Source: an uncultured Pseudomonadota bacterium
GTDB lineage: Bacteria; Bdellovibrionota_B; Oligoflexia; Oligoflexales; CAIYRB01
Reading direction: 5' to 3'
Length of the DNA stretch: 64,000 bases
Assembly (NCBI GenBank): GCA_903915625.1
Contig: CAIWTN010000077.1
Location: 21,093-85,092 of the forward strand
Shown: positions 26,437 through 35,036 of the stretch, one piece after another
Layout of the letters: the number at the start of each line of letters is the position of its first letter
Numbering within the stretch: position 1 is the stretch's first letter
Translations under genes and position numbers: made by a program
Notes under the pieces: generated by a model
What the model was told of the DNA's origin: nothing
Database searches by the model: none
What the model saw: only the letters and a program-made list of their open reading frames with translations

Positions 26437-27582
26437 TCAATATGGGTAGTGACTATTAGTCCGTCCTTCAATCTTCTGAAAGACGCCGATTTTGTAAATG
26501 CAGGTGATCTCGCTGCTGATAATCTTTTCGTATTTTATTGTGACATCTTCTAACTTTTCTAACTTAGTAGTGGGGGGACAGAAACGAAAGTAGCGTGCTA
26601 CTGCAAGGCCGCCTGTGGCCATGCCCACCGCAAGCTTTTGCATGATGTTCGGCGTGGTCGTAGTTGACCCAGAGTAAGAGGGGGTGTCGGAAAGTGACAC
26701 AAAGTTGGCAATACTGGGGTTTTTTTCGAGGAACTCGTAAAGATCGGACTGTACATAGCTAATGGCGCAGGATTTGATGCCCTGTTGAATCTCGGAATAA
26801 TGCAAATTAGAGCACTCGAGTGGGAGAGCCTCATCGTTTTCAAGCTGGCCACGCAGCAAGATTTTCAAAAAAAAGTTCTCTCGGGCTAAGCTCACTCTCA
26901 GCGTTGAGGCAAGCCTGTCGTTAAAGTAGCGATAATCACTTTTCGCGAGATTTAATTGTGGCAATTGATTGCCGTAAATGAGGCGATTAAATACATATGA
27001 TTGACCGATCATGGCTACTGCCAGTCGCCAGCGCCAGCGTGGAAATTTGTCTGCGAGATATTGTCTCTGCTCATCCATGGTGCGGCAGTGGAAAATAGCC
27101 AGTCCACGTGGCCCGATGACTCGCGTCGCAAATCGTGCTAATTTGCCGAATGCCTTCTCCCAGCGCCCTAAGTAAATAATGGGGCCCCAATTGGAACGAC
27201 TGAATAACTCCGTTAAGTTAATTTTGGTTTCGGTTGATAGATTGAGGCGACCAAATACCTCTTGGCGTTCCTCAGAGCTAAAAGACCGAGAACCGTAGCC
27301 AAAAAACCTGCGGTAATCCTCTAGGCTTAAGGTTTTCGCGGCCTCGATCCTAAGTTCTGTCAGATGGAGTTGCTGTGGTGAAACGTCCACGCACACTAGA
27401 GACTTTGGTGCTTTTGCAAATAAAGGTAGTACTCTCGCCCCACTGCCGGCTACGCAGACGACGCAGTTAGCATCCCGTGGCAGGATACTTAGTTCCACCG
27501 CTGTGTCTTCATTGGCAAGGCTGTAATTCAGGACTGAGAAGTATTCCAATGATTTTGGCCCCAAAGCAACAGAGCGCGACAA
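26437..27582 (-). CDS. DUF3419 / BtaA-like aminocarboxypropyl-transferase family protein
   Basis: The opening LEYFSVLNYSLANEDTAVELSILP, followed by VVCVAGSGARVLPLFA and LVCVDVSPQQLHLTELR, is the DUF3419 signature with its SAM-binding Rossmann core. BtaA of this family transfers the 3-amino-3-carboxypropyl group of SAM to diacylglycerol, the first step of betaine-lipid synthesis. The C-terminal segment is hydrophobic/aromatic, and no BtaB N-methyltransferase is fused or adjacent, so classic DGTS synthesis is not shown. It has its own sigma-70-like promoter (27609-27637) and leads to the Rph-like enzyme and exporter genes. ATG 27582 start. Confidence 0.8.
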   Translation of the reverse strand: MSRSVALGPKSLEYFSVLNYSLANEDTAVELSILPRDANCVVCVAGSGARVLPLFAKAPKSLVCVDVSPQQLHLTELRIEAAKTLSLEDYRRFFGYGSRSFSSEERQEVFGRLNLSTETKINLTELFSRSNWGPIIYLGRWEKAFGKLARFATRVIGPRGLAIFHCRTMDEQRQYLADKFPRWRWRLAVAMIGQSYVFNRLIYGNQLPQLNLAKSDYRYFNDRLASTLRVSLARENFFLKILLRGQLENDEALPLECSNLHYSEIQQGIKSCAISYVQSDLYEFLEKNPSIANFVSLSDTPSYSGSTTTTPNIMQKLAVGMATGGLAVARYFRFCPPTTKLEKLEDVTIKYEKIISSEITCIYKIGVFQKIEGRTNSHYPY

Positions 27583-27608
27583 GGCGCGACTGCGTGCCGT
27601 TTGGAAAT

Positions 27609-27637
27609 ATTATATAAACATGTCTAAATTAGTCTAA
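27609..27637 (-). promoter_or_regulatory. Sigma-70-type promoter for the BtaA-like gene
   Basis: On the minus strand, a consensus TATAAT (27609-27614) is separated by exactly 17 bases from TTAGAC (27632-27637). Transcription would begin near 27602, about 20 bases before the ATG at 27582. Confidence 0.65.
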
Positions 27638-27705
27638 GTTAGGCTTACTCTAGCACAGAGATTTATTGAATCCAAACGAGATGAGAGCAGGCTTTTATTG
27701 GGGCT

Positions 27706-27727
27706 AGCGGCACACCTTGGTGCCGCT
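27706..27727 (-). terminator. Hairpin after the ligase-UbiA gene
   Basis: Perfect 8-bp inverted repeat AGCGGCAC (27706-27713) / GTGCCGCT (27720-27727) with a 6-base loop, 18 bases past the stop of the fusion gene. No T-run follows on either strand, so it is a weak terminator or an mRNA-stabilising hairpin. With the promoter at 27609-27637 it separates the fusion gene from the BtaA-like unit. Confidence 0.5.
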
Positions 27728-27744
27728 GAGCTATTGGCGGCGCG

Positions 27745-29991
27745 TCATTTCAGCATTGCTAAAGCCCATAGCTGGCTGAAGCCCACTAATAGGCTACTTA
27801 CCTCGACAAGTTGATAGCGATCGGGCCGGCGACGCCAGTATTGGATTGCGACAAAAAACAATAAAAAGGTCGGCCATGTCCATATGATAGTGCGCATGGA
27901 TGCCCCGCCCACTGCAGACATTAAGCCGCAGATCATTAGGAGGTATCCGGTCAGTTTCGGCCCGTATGCCTGTAAATAGGTCTCCCGTCCCGGTGGAGCT
28001 TTGGGGTCTAACTTACGCGACACCTCGTATGCCATCGAGCCAGCAAGATTCGCAAGAATGAAACCAAATAAGATTCGCAGGTCGAGATCAGGGCGGCGTG
28101 GCACTGCCAATACCGGTAGCAAGTAAAGAGGTATGACAAGTAGTTGGTGAGTTATGGCGTAGAGTAACGGAGACTTTGCTAAGCGCTCGCCAACAAAGAA
28201 CTCTCGTTCCATCAAAAGGAGATAAAGAGTGGTCGTAAGGCCCATGATGGCTGCCCATGTGGCTTGCAAGTAAGCTAGGCCGAAGGCCATCGCTGCCATG
28301 CAAGCAGTCATTGCGTGTATTGCAGAGCGCGCTTCACTGATTTTTAGCAAGCCGCGAGGGAGTGGTCGTCCCGGATTGACGACACAGTCTTTTTGATAGT
28401 CCTTACATTCATCCATTAGCCGAGCTAGTACGAGAGCTGCTATGACAAAGATAAAGCTAAGTGCTGCAAGCAGCCAATTTGAACTCGGGCCGTTTGTGTC
28501 CATGCCGCCAAAAGTTGGTCCAGAAGCCACAAGTGCGAGCCCGGGCAAGGCGGCACGCTCGTGGAAGAACATCAGCCAGCGTTTGACCTTTGATTTCGGT
28601 CGCAAAGTTGTAGCGCGGTCGATGCGGGTCCGATGCCGGGGATCACGTGCTATCGGGAGCTTGGCAATTGATGTGATCTCGGGAAAGCGCCGGAGAATAT
28701 CGACTGTTTTTTGGGGAAGGCGGTTAGTGACCAGAAAGCGCGAGCCTGCCGGTGAGCGTGCGATGAATGCATTCGTGTGTTTCAGCAGTGGGAACAGTTT
28801 TTGCTCCAGCTGGAAGTCGTCAGAAGGTAGGTGTGATCGGCCCGCATAGTACCAGCCATCAGACCTGATTTCCATGCGGTCACCAGTTAAGTGCCAAGGA
28901 TACCCAGTGTTAATAGCGGGGGTTGGAACAATAGCCCGACTCGAATCGAGAAATGCTTCAGAGCATACATTAGGTCCCGATACCCAAAGCCCTTCGGGGC
29001 GTACCTCTGTCGTTAGGAAGGGAAGTGGCTCCCCGATATAGCGAATCTGACTCTCACCATTGGCCCTTGCCTTGCTCAGTGCCACTCGGGCGTCAACAAG
29101 CGCTATGGGTTCTGCTTCGCTGCAGCCGTATACATGAGTTATCTCCGATTTCGGCCACCGTTTAGTTGCTGATTCGATAAGTCGGCAGTCAGTCGAGGCG
29201 CCGCCAATATAGATGTGTCTTAGACTTTCGAAACCGTGAACTTGGAGTAGTCGCTCGAGAAAGGCTGGGCTGGTCGTTAGAGTCTTGGGCTTTAGTGTCT
29301 TGGCGGCTCGTGCGAGCTTGTTAAGTGCACTATTGTTCCAGCGGTGGTCGACAATCATCGTGCCTCTGCCGCTGAATAAGTGCAGGGCTCCGATGGCGGG
29401 GAATAGCGTAAGGTCGGGCTCTTCGTAGGGATCGCGACAGCCACCCTCGGTCAAGATGTCGACTAAATCTACTGTGTATTTATGAGTGCGGATAATGCCC
29501 TTCGGGCGTCCCTGTGTCCCCGAACTGAAGGTAATGGTCGCCCCGGAGTCGCCTGGAGTATCCTCTAAAATAAAATCACCAGACCGTCGGGACAGAAGTT
29601 GGCTCAAGGTTGGTTGTATTTCAATCTTGCTCAAGGCGGGTATGCGGCTCATCAGGCGCCGAAGGAGGGGGGACGTGACAAGGAACTTTGGCCGCGCCAT
29701 TTGCACTGCGTATTCAATAGAATGAACATCAAGCCATGGCTCTAAAAACATCAGGCGCCCCCCTAGCCCGAGTACCGCGCAATATAGGGCGTAGGTTTCC
29801 GGGCTGGGTCTTAAAGCGAGCAACAGCGTGTCGCCAGGCTCAAAACTTAGGCTCCTCAAGCAGGTTTGCATAGTTGCCGCCAATGTCAGCAGCTGCTCGT
29901 ACGTGACCTCTCCGCTCGTCTGATCCCACGTAGCTAGTTTGGTCGGAGCGCGGTCACGGCATAAAACGATACGTCCAAGGGAGTTCGTCAC
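27745..29991 (-). CDS. Fusion of AMP-dependent ligase (OleC-like) and UbiA-type prenyltransferase
   Basis: A 748-residue two-domain protein. Residues ~1-470 are an adenylate-forming ligase: FSSGTQGRPKGI (A3), VYGCSEAEP (A5), WHLTGDRMEIRSDGWYYAGR (A7/A8) and a C-terminal ARDPRHRTRIDR. That last motif resembles the DPRHNxKI lysine motif of OleC-like enzymes, but with Arg in place of the catalytic Lys. Residues ~480-748 are a polytopic UbiA-family domain with the Mg/diphosphate motif MDECKDYQKD followed by NPGRPLPRGLL and a second motif YEVSRKLDPKAPPGRETY. The protein could activate an acid and pass it to membrane-bound prenyl or lipid chemistry. GTG start with AAGGA upstream. It heads the orphan minus-strand block at 21015-29991. 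Confidence 0.85.
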   Translation of the reverse strand: MTNSLGRIVLCRDRAPTKLATWDQTSGEVTYEQLLTLAATMQTCLRSLSFEPGDTLLLALRPSPETYALYCAVLGLGGRLMFLEPWLDVHSIEYAVQMARPKFLVTSPLLRRLMSRIPALSKIEIQPTLSQLLSRRSGDFILEDTPGDSGATITFSSGTQGRPKGIIRTHKYTVDLVDILTEGGCRDPYEEPDLTLFPAIGALHLFSGRGTMIVDHRWNNSALNKLARAAKTLKPKTLTTSPAFLERLLQVHGFESLRHIYIGGASTDCRLIESATKRWPKSEITHVYGCSEAEPIALVDARVALSKARANGESQIRYIGEPLPFLTTEVRPEGLWVSGPNVCSEAFLDSSRAIVPTPAINTGYPWHLTGDRMEIRSDGWYYAGRSHLPSDDFQLEQKLFPLLKHTNAFIARSPAGSRFLVTNRLPQKTVDILRRFPEITSIAKLPIARDPRHRTRIDRATTLRPKSKVKRWLMFFHERAALPGLALVASGPTFGGMDTNGPSSNWLLAALSFIFVIAALVLARLMDECKDYQKDCVVNPGRPLPRGLLKISEARSAIHAMTACMAAMAFGLAYLQATWAAIMGLTTTLYLLLMEREFFVGERLAKSPLLYAITHQLLVIPLYLLPVLAVPRRPDLDLRILFGFILANLAGSMAYEVSRKLDPKAPPGRETYLQAYGPKLTGYLLMICGLMSAVGGASMRTIIWTWPTFLLFFVAIQYWRRRPDRYQLVEVSSLLVGFSQLWALAMLK

Positions 29992-30180
29992 GCTCAGATC
30001 CTTCTATTAGTATTCAGGTGCTTATGTTCGCATTCTAACCCAAGCACTGTGTTCAAAACAAATATCTGTGATTTGTTTCAGTATTGGTCGCATGATACGA
30101 TAGGGGAAATTCTCAGCTCCGATGTTTTTGTATACAGGTTAAGTTAGGAAATCCGGTAGTACGCCTTGCCGCGGGGTCAA

Positions 30181-31218
30181 ATGTCACTAAGTCTAGAATC
30201 ATATGCTGACGCCGCAGATAAGGCTGAATTTATCCAGGCGTTCAGAAACTTTGGACCCGAAGTAGTGGGTGCGTCGCAGCACTACTTCGAAACTCTCTTG
30301 CCGCTTTATATTGCATCAGGAAACATGTGGGTTGCGCGCTTCGAGGGGTCAGTGGTGGGGAGGCTAGCCGGTAGTAGATCGGCAGTGGATCCGAGCCGGG
30401 GCGGCCTTGGACTTTTAGCGCTTGATGAACATCATTCAAGGCGGCGCGAGATCGGGCAGTTATTAATTCAAGCGTCACTAGACTGGCTGGCCAAACTCGG
30501 CGTGGATCAAACATTCGCACCCATTGATATCAATACTTGGTTCAGATTTCGCCTAGCAGAGGTTGACTTTCGTCATCCGCCTCGCTTCTCTTGGGAGCCA
30601 GGGGTACAGCAACTTTGGCAAGAGATTCTCCAGGAATCTGGATTCTCCAAGGCAATTCATTTCAAAACTGCTGTATTTGACACGCCAGATCTTTCCCCTG
30701 CGCTAAGTGTATTAGGTCCGCATGTACGGCGCGCCGAGGCAGAGGGCTACACCTTTCGTAATTTTGCTAGCGATGGTGATTTGGACCGCGATCTTCGACT
30801 AACCCATCAATTTTCCCATGCCTGTTTTCAAGGCACTGCATTATTTGAACCGCTCAATTTCCCACTCTATGAACGTTCGTTTGGACATATTATTAGGGCT
30901 GGTGCCAAAGACACGTCATTTTTTATCTGTGGACCAGACAAGAAGGAACTCGGGTTCATTTTTGCGTTCATAGAAAATGATTACTTGGTGGTTAAGACCA
31001 TTTACGTTCTGCCAGATTTCGCTCGCGAAAAAGCTCGTAAATGGGCTGCTTCAGCCACTTTATTGCACAGGGCTATTCAGCGTGGCATGGAACTTAAAGT
31101 TAGGGGAGGAGTGGCAGCTATGATGCGTGATGATGCCACTAGCAATCTGCTAGTGCGCTGGCAGAAGTGGATGGAACCTATCATGCGTCACTACTTCCTG
31201 CTAGCACGTGATGTTTGA
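30181..31218 (+). CDS. GNAT-like acyltransferase-type protein
   Basis: About 345 residues from ATG 30181 (an in-frame TTG at 30166 lacks support). The N-terminal half has GNAT-like text: NMWVARFEGSVVGRLAGS (strands beta2-beta4) followed by LGLLALDEHHSRRREIGQLLIQASLDWLAKLG, the position of the acetyl-CoA pyrophosphate loop and helix. The second half (YTFRNFASDGDLDRDLRLTH; KKELGFIFAFIENDYLVVKTIYVLPDFAREK) looks like another GNAT-type repeat, so a tandem GNAT is possible. It is divergent from the ligase-UbiA fusion, with a 190-base shared promoter region, and may belong to the same pathway. Confidence 0.55.
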   Translation: MSLSLESYADAADKAEFIQAFRNFGPEVVGASQHYFETLLPLYIASGNMWVARFEGSVVGRLAGSRSAVDPSRGGLGLLALDEHHSRRREIGQLLIQASLDWLAKLGVDQTFAPIDINTWFRFRLAEVDFRHPPRFSWEPGVQQLWQEILQESGFSKAIHFKTAVFDTPDLSPALSVLGPHVRRAEAEGYTFRNFASDGDLDRDLRLTHQFSHACFQGTALFEPLNFPLYERSFGHIIRAGAKDTSFFICGPDKKELGFIFAFIENDYLVVKTIYVLPDFAREKARKWAASATLLHRAIQRGMELKVRGGVAAMMRDDATSNLLVRWQKWMEPIMRHYFLLARDV

Positions 31219-31304
31219 TTCGAACCCATTGAGATGACGAGAGATTTGATATTTTATTTTTCTACACGATTTATATTTAAACTTATCCCGCATTTGGAGG
31301 CGTT

Positions 31305-32723
31305 ATGAAACGTAAATTGGTAGCCCTATCCCTAGGCAGTTTAGCTCTGATTTCTCACATCGGTTGCAAAAACTCGGCTAATTCAGAGAGCAAAGCTAAG
31401 GAATCGACGGTTAAAAGCCGGGTAGGTAATGCGAGTGAAGAACAGGAATCACCAGCGTACAAAGCGTTTGTTAGCGAATTTGTGGCCATCAAAAATGCCG
31501 ATGATTTTGCCGCTATTCTTGGTAAACTTCAAAGAGATTACAATACTTATCCCGTCGACCTGAAGTTTGTTGCAGCGCAACTCATACCTCTATCTGGTCT
31601 GCGGGGCCTTGGATATTTAGTACATAACCTCGCTGTTCAGAGCAAGGTAACGGACAGTCTAGCAGTGACTGGTCTGATGGTGACTGCGAGTGGAATAAAT
31701 CTATTTTCGCCACCGCCAACCAACGGGGGCTCTGGGACAGCAGCATGGTCGGCGATTTTCGACTATCTGACTTTGCCTTTTGCAGGTGTTTCTGAGAAGT
31801 TTAGAAGTGTACGAGATCTGCAGGCTTTTATTCATACGAATCTGGTTGCTAATAAAGCCCTTGATATCGCGATTTCCAGGATTTCTGAGTTGAATATCAC
31901 GGTAAATACCCCAGTGGTCTGGGACAACCGTTTGGTATACGGTGCAAGTGGCTTCGCGGATAGTCAAGACCGCTTTGTAACCCTAACAGACTCTGAGAAG
32001 AATGTGGCCATTGCTGGTCTACACTCTATATACCACAACACATTAGTCTTTTTGTCTTATAACTATGACGATTCCATCAAGGCTATGGATAAAGTTGGTA
32101 GGCTGGTTGGGTTAGATGTTGTTTTGCCTGGTCAACCAGATGGAGTTTCGGCTCGAGATAGAGCAAAAATTATTCGGAGCTTTCCAGCTCTGTTCACAGC
32201 ACTTCCAACTGCTGCTGAATACATGCCTGCTGCATATGCGCATCTGAAGGCTTCAGTCGAAGCAGTAGGCGAGGCATGGCGCGCAACTAAAGCTCAGGGC
32301 AACAACAGCTCAAACGATTTCCAACTGCTCAGTCCCGCAAAGATCTTGCCGTGGCAGCGGATCAACGATGTGTCTTTGAGTAATATCAAAGCTCTGTTGA
32401 ATGGTCAGCCTGTGCGTAGCGCAGTCACTGGAGAAACAGTAACGATGAATATACCCGCTTTTTACACCAATCCGCCGCAGAATATGCAGGCTTTTTTGCC
32501 CGTTGCCTTCAAGTCGGGAGACCAAAATATCGTAGTAGCAGGGCAAACAACGCGTAATTATCACTACGGTGAGGCGGAGCAGTGGGACATCAATGCCTTT
32601 AAGCCTTATATGCCTGGTGTTAATAGTTCAACAGACGTGGCGCGTGACATTCGGATCTTAGGACAAGTATGGGGCGGGTGGTTTGCCAGTGTTCCGACTG
32701 TGGCTATGACCATTGCAATGTGA
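31305..32723 (+). CDS. Orphan lipoprotein
   Basis: A 472-residue product with signal and lipobox (LALISHIGC). Mature sequence is mixed polar/hydrophobic, mostly helical in appearance, without repeats or catalytic motifs that I recognise. The ATG has a GGAG ribosome site (GGAGGCGTT). The next gene, an RND/MMPL transporter, starts 24 bases downstream on the same strand, so a functional link with a transporter, such as a periplasmic accessory, is plausible but unproven. Confidence 0.7.
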   Translation: MKRKLVALSLGSLALISHIGCKNSANSESKAKESTVKSRVGNASEEQESPAYKAFVSEFVAIKNADDFAAILGKLQRDYNTYPVDLKFVAAQLIPLSGLRGLGYLVHNLAVQSKVTDSLAVTGLMVTASGINLFSPPPTNGGSGTAAWSAIFDYLTLPFAGVSEKFRSVRDLQAFIHTNLVANKALDIAISRISELNITVNTPVVWDNRLVYGASGFADSQDRFVTLTDSEKNVAIAGLHSIYHNTLVFLSYNYDDSIKAMDKVGRLVGLDVVLPGQPDGVSARDRAKIIRSFPALFTALPTAAEYMPAAYAHLKASVEAVGEAWRATKAQGNNSSNDFQLLSPAKILPWQRINDVSLSNIKALLNGQPVRSAVTGETVTMNIPAFYTNPPQNMQAFLPVAFKSGDQNIVVAGQTTRNYHYGEAEQWDINAFKPYMPGVNSSTDVARDIRILGQVWGGWFASVPTVAMTIAM

Positions 32724-32746
32724 CTTTGCGATAATTGCGAGCATGA

Positions 32747-35008
32747 ATGAACGCATTTAATTGGCGGCGTATATTTTTGGTGATTCCGGGGGTGCCGCTG
32801 CAGCGCATGTTGCGTGCGGCCTTCCGGCGCCCCAAGAGTGTGTTAGCAGTGTTTGCACTTGCCATAGCTTTGCTACTGCCAGGTTTAGGTAGTCTGAAAA
32901 TATTATTATCTGTAGTCGATATGTTGGACTCAGATGCTCCGTCTCGACAGGCCAATGTGCTGGCAAAAAGCGCATTTCCCGGTGATCAAGAACTAAGCGT
33001 GCTTTTTCAGCGGCGTGATGGTCACAGCCTAGATCAGGGGGAATTATGCCGCATCCGTACTTGGACCCGGCAGCTTGATTTTACTAATCAAGAACTGCAA
33101 TTTATCAATTCGCCCTTCCACGTGCGTATAGGCCAGGAGGCGACGCGCGCATTGCAATATCCGCTGCTTATGCCGTTGGATTGCGATGCGGTCTCAAGTC
33201 CAAATAATACAAGGCTCGGGCCAGTGCTTGACTCGCCACTAGAGCGGATCTTCGTGGGAGTGCGTCAAGATACTGTTCTTGTGGACTTATTCTTGCGAAA
33301 TACTTTAGGTGGTAGCCGCTATGGTGCGTTTGACCCAGCACCTGTCAGCGAGATTCAGGCGAGTTTGGCCTCTGCGTTTCCTCAGACGGATAAGATCCAG
33401 ACAAGTATTAGCAGTAGTGCCGCTTTTAAGTGGTATTTTGTCAAAAGCTTGATGCAAGACCAGAGTGTAAATTTGCTGGTGCTAGTTGTCTTTTGTTTTG
33501 GTTTTCGCGCACTTTTTGGATCTTGGCGCGGTGCTCTGATACTGGCTGGATCGTTAATTACCTGCACAATCATGCTTTTTGCCGGTATGGGTTTCTATGG
33601 TACTCCCATCGATATCCTCACAAATAGTCTATTCACTATCGTTGCGTTGGCTTCTGCGGAAGACTTTTTGTACCTTTCGCAGGCGCAGCAGAGTCAGCCG
33701 CCCGGATCGAGTTGGCGCGAGCCATTTCGAAAATTGATTCTACCGTCTTTTTATACATCCCTCAGTACTGTGATTGGCTTCGCCTCACTCTGTTTGTCTG
33801 ATATCACGCCGATCCGCCGCCTCGGGCTTTGGGCGGCGGTGGGTGCTGCGCTAGAATTTTTTATTGTTTTTTTGATGCTTCCGGCCTTTCTGCAAATATC
33901 TCCGAAGATGCAGCGGTGGACGAAGCAGCACCCCACTAGCTTGACCCGCCGTCTGTCAGTATTAAGTGATATGCGTCTTCCGATGCCTTTTTTTCGCGCA
34001 CTTATCGTTATATTTGGTGTGGCCTCTTTCGGTTTTACGCGCCTTGAGGTTCAGGATTCCCTTGAACGGATGTGGGATTCGCAGCACTCATTTAATCTGA
34101 GCATGCGGCAACTGCAGGAGAGTTTTGGCTGGAACGGTGCTCTCGACTTGGTCCTGCGTGACCCTAGTCGTATTGCGGATCACCGCTCTATTTTAAACAA
34201 GATATCGCAGGTCCCAGGGGTAGTTAAGGTCGAAGATCCTTATGAACTGCTCGATTTCACTGGCAAGGATTTATCAACAAGTCGGCGGGAGCTACAGCGT
34301 CGAGAATTTGCACTGTCCCCGCAATACGCACGATGGTTTTCGACTAAAAATCCTTTGGTCAGGGCGACCATTTTTACCTCCGGTTCCGACCTGGCTACTT
34401 TGCGGCCGATCAGAGCGCGAGTTGAAGAACTCTGTGGTAGGGACTTGTGTTTCTTGACGGGCGATCTTGCCGCCTATGCTGATTTTTCCGATCATGTGAT
34501 CACCACTCTGATAGGCAGCTTTTTGCTAAGTCTTGTTCTGGTTGCAGCGCTCCTCTTTGGACTATCCAGAGCTCTCAAGGTGCGTGCCGCGTTGCCTCTG
34601 ATCGCCTCTTCGATGTGGGGGCCGTTCGTTCTTCTCGGCCTGACGCCACTTGTGTTTGGGGGAGTCAATTTTGTCACCTGCGTATTTGCAGCCGTATTAG
34701 TCGGTCTCGCGGGTGACAGTGGTATTCAATTTTTGTTCGCTAGCCGTCATGGTAGTATAGCCGAGGGTATGCGTAGCAAAGGTGTTGGTTCGGTGCAGAT
34801 GGCCTTTCTTGCAGCCACGGCATCACTTGCCTATTTAAAGTCAGATTTCGCTCAGCCAAGGATTTTGGGTCTGCTGTTTGCTGCCGGGTTTATTTGCATG
34901 CTCGTGGGAGACCTCTGGCTACTGCGTGGGTTTTTGGGTTTAAGTTGGCGTCGAAAGCATAAGTACGGTTTGGACTCTGAATCCACAAGGCAGCCTCGGC
35001 GAATTTAA
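32747..35008 (+). CDS. RND-superfamily transporter (MMPL/HpnN-like)
   Basis: A 753-residue protein with the duplicated RND layout: one helix, a periplasmic loop of ~170 residues, five or six helices (VNLLVLVVFCFGFRALFG; LILAGSLITCTIMLFAGM; SLFTIVALASAEDFLYLSQ), then a second repeat with a smaller loop and helices around TTLIGSFLLSLVLVAALLFG and NFVTCVFAAVLVGLAGDSG. The charged residues in ASAEDFLY and LAGDSGIQF occupy the proton-relay positions of TM4/TM10. MMPL/HpnN relatives move lipids or hopanoids to the outer membrane. It follows an orphan lipoprotein gene by 24 bases and is convergent with polX. Confidence 0.8.
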   Translation: MNAFNWRRIFLVIPGVPLQRMLRAAFRRPKSVLAVFALAIALLLPGLGSLKILLSVVDMLDSDAPSRQANVLAKSAFPGDQELSVLFQRRDGHSLDQGELCRIRTWTRQLDFTNQELQFINSPFHVRIGQEATRALQYPLLMPLDCDAVSSPNNTRLGPVLDSPLERIFVGVRQDTVLVDLFLRNTLGGSRYGAFDPAPVSEIQASLASAFPQTDKIQTSISSSAAFKWYFVKSLMQDQSVNLLVLVVFCFGFRALFGSWRGALILAGSLITCTIMLFAGMGFYGTPIDILTNSLFTIVALASAEDFLYLSQAQQSQPPGSSWREPFRKLILPSFYTSLSTVIGFASLCLSDITPIRRLGLWAAVGAALEFFIVFLMLPAFLQISPKMQRWTKQHPTSLTRRLSVLSDMRLPMPFFRALIVIFGVASFGFTRLEVQDSLERMWDSQHSFNLSMRQLQESFGWNGALDLVLRDPSRIADHRSILNKISQVPGVVKVEDPYELLDFTGKDLSTSRRELQRREFALSPQYARWFSTKNPLVRATIFTSGSDLATLRPIRARVEELCGRDLCFLTGDLAAYADFSDHVITTLIGSFLLSLVLVAALLFGLSRALKVRAALPLIASSMWGPFVLLGLTPLVFGGVNFVTCVFAAVLVGLAGDSGIQFLFASRHGSIAEGMRSKGVGSVQMAFLAATASLAYLKSDFAQPRILGLLFAAGFICMLVGDLWLLRGFLGLSWRRKHKYGLDSESTRQPRRI

Positions 35009-35036
35009 GACTCATTCCTCAAAGAGTACGGGACCT

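Noticed and set aside
26437..27582. Full betaine-lipid (DGTS) synthesis locus
   Set aside because: No BtaB-type N-methyltransferase is fused or adjacent, so only a BtaA-like family call is justified.
31209..31240. tRNA T-arm-like text (GGGTTCGAATC on the minus strand)
   Set aside because: The stem after the loop does not pair and no acceptor or anticodon arm can be built around it.
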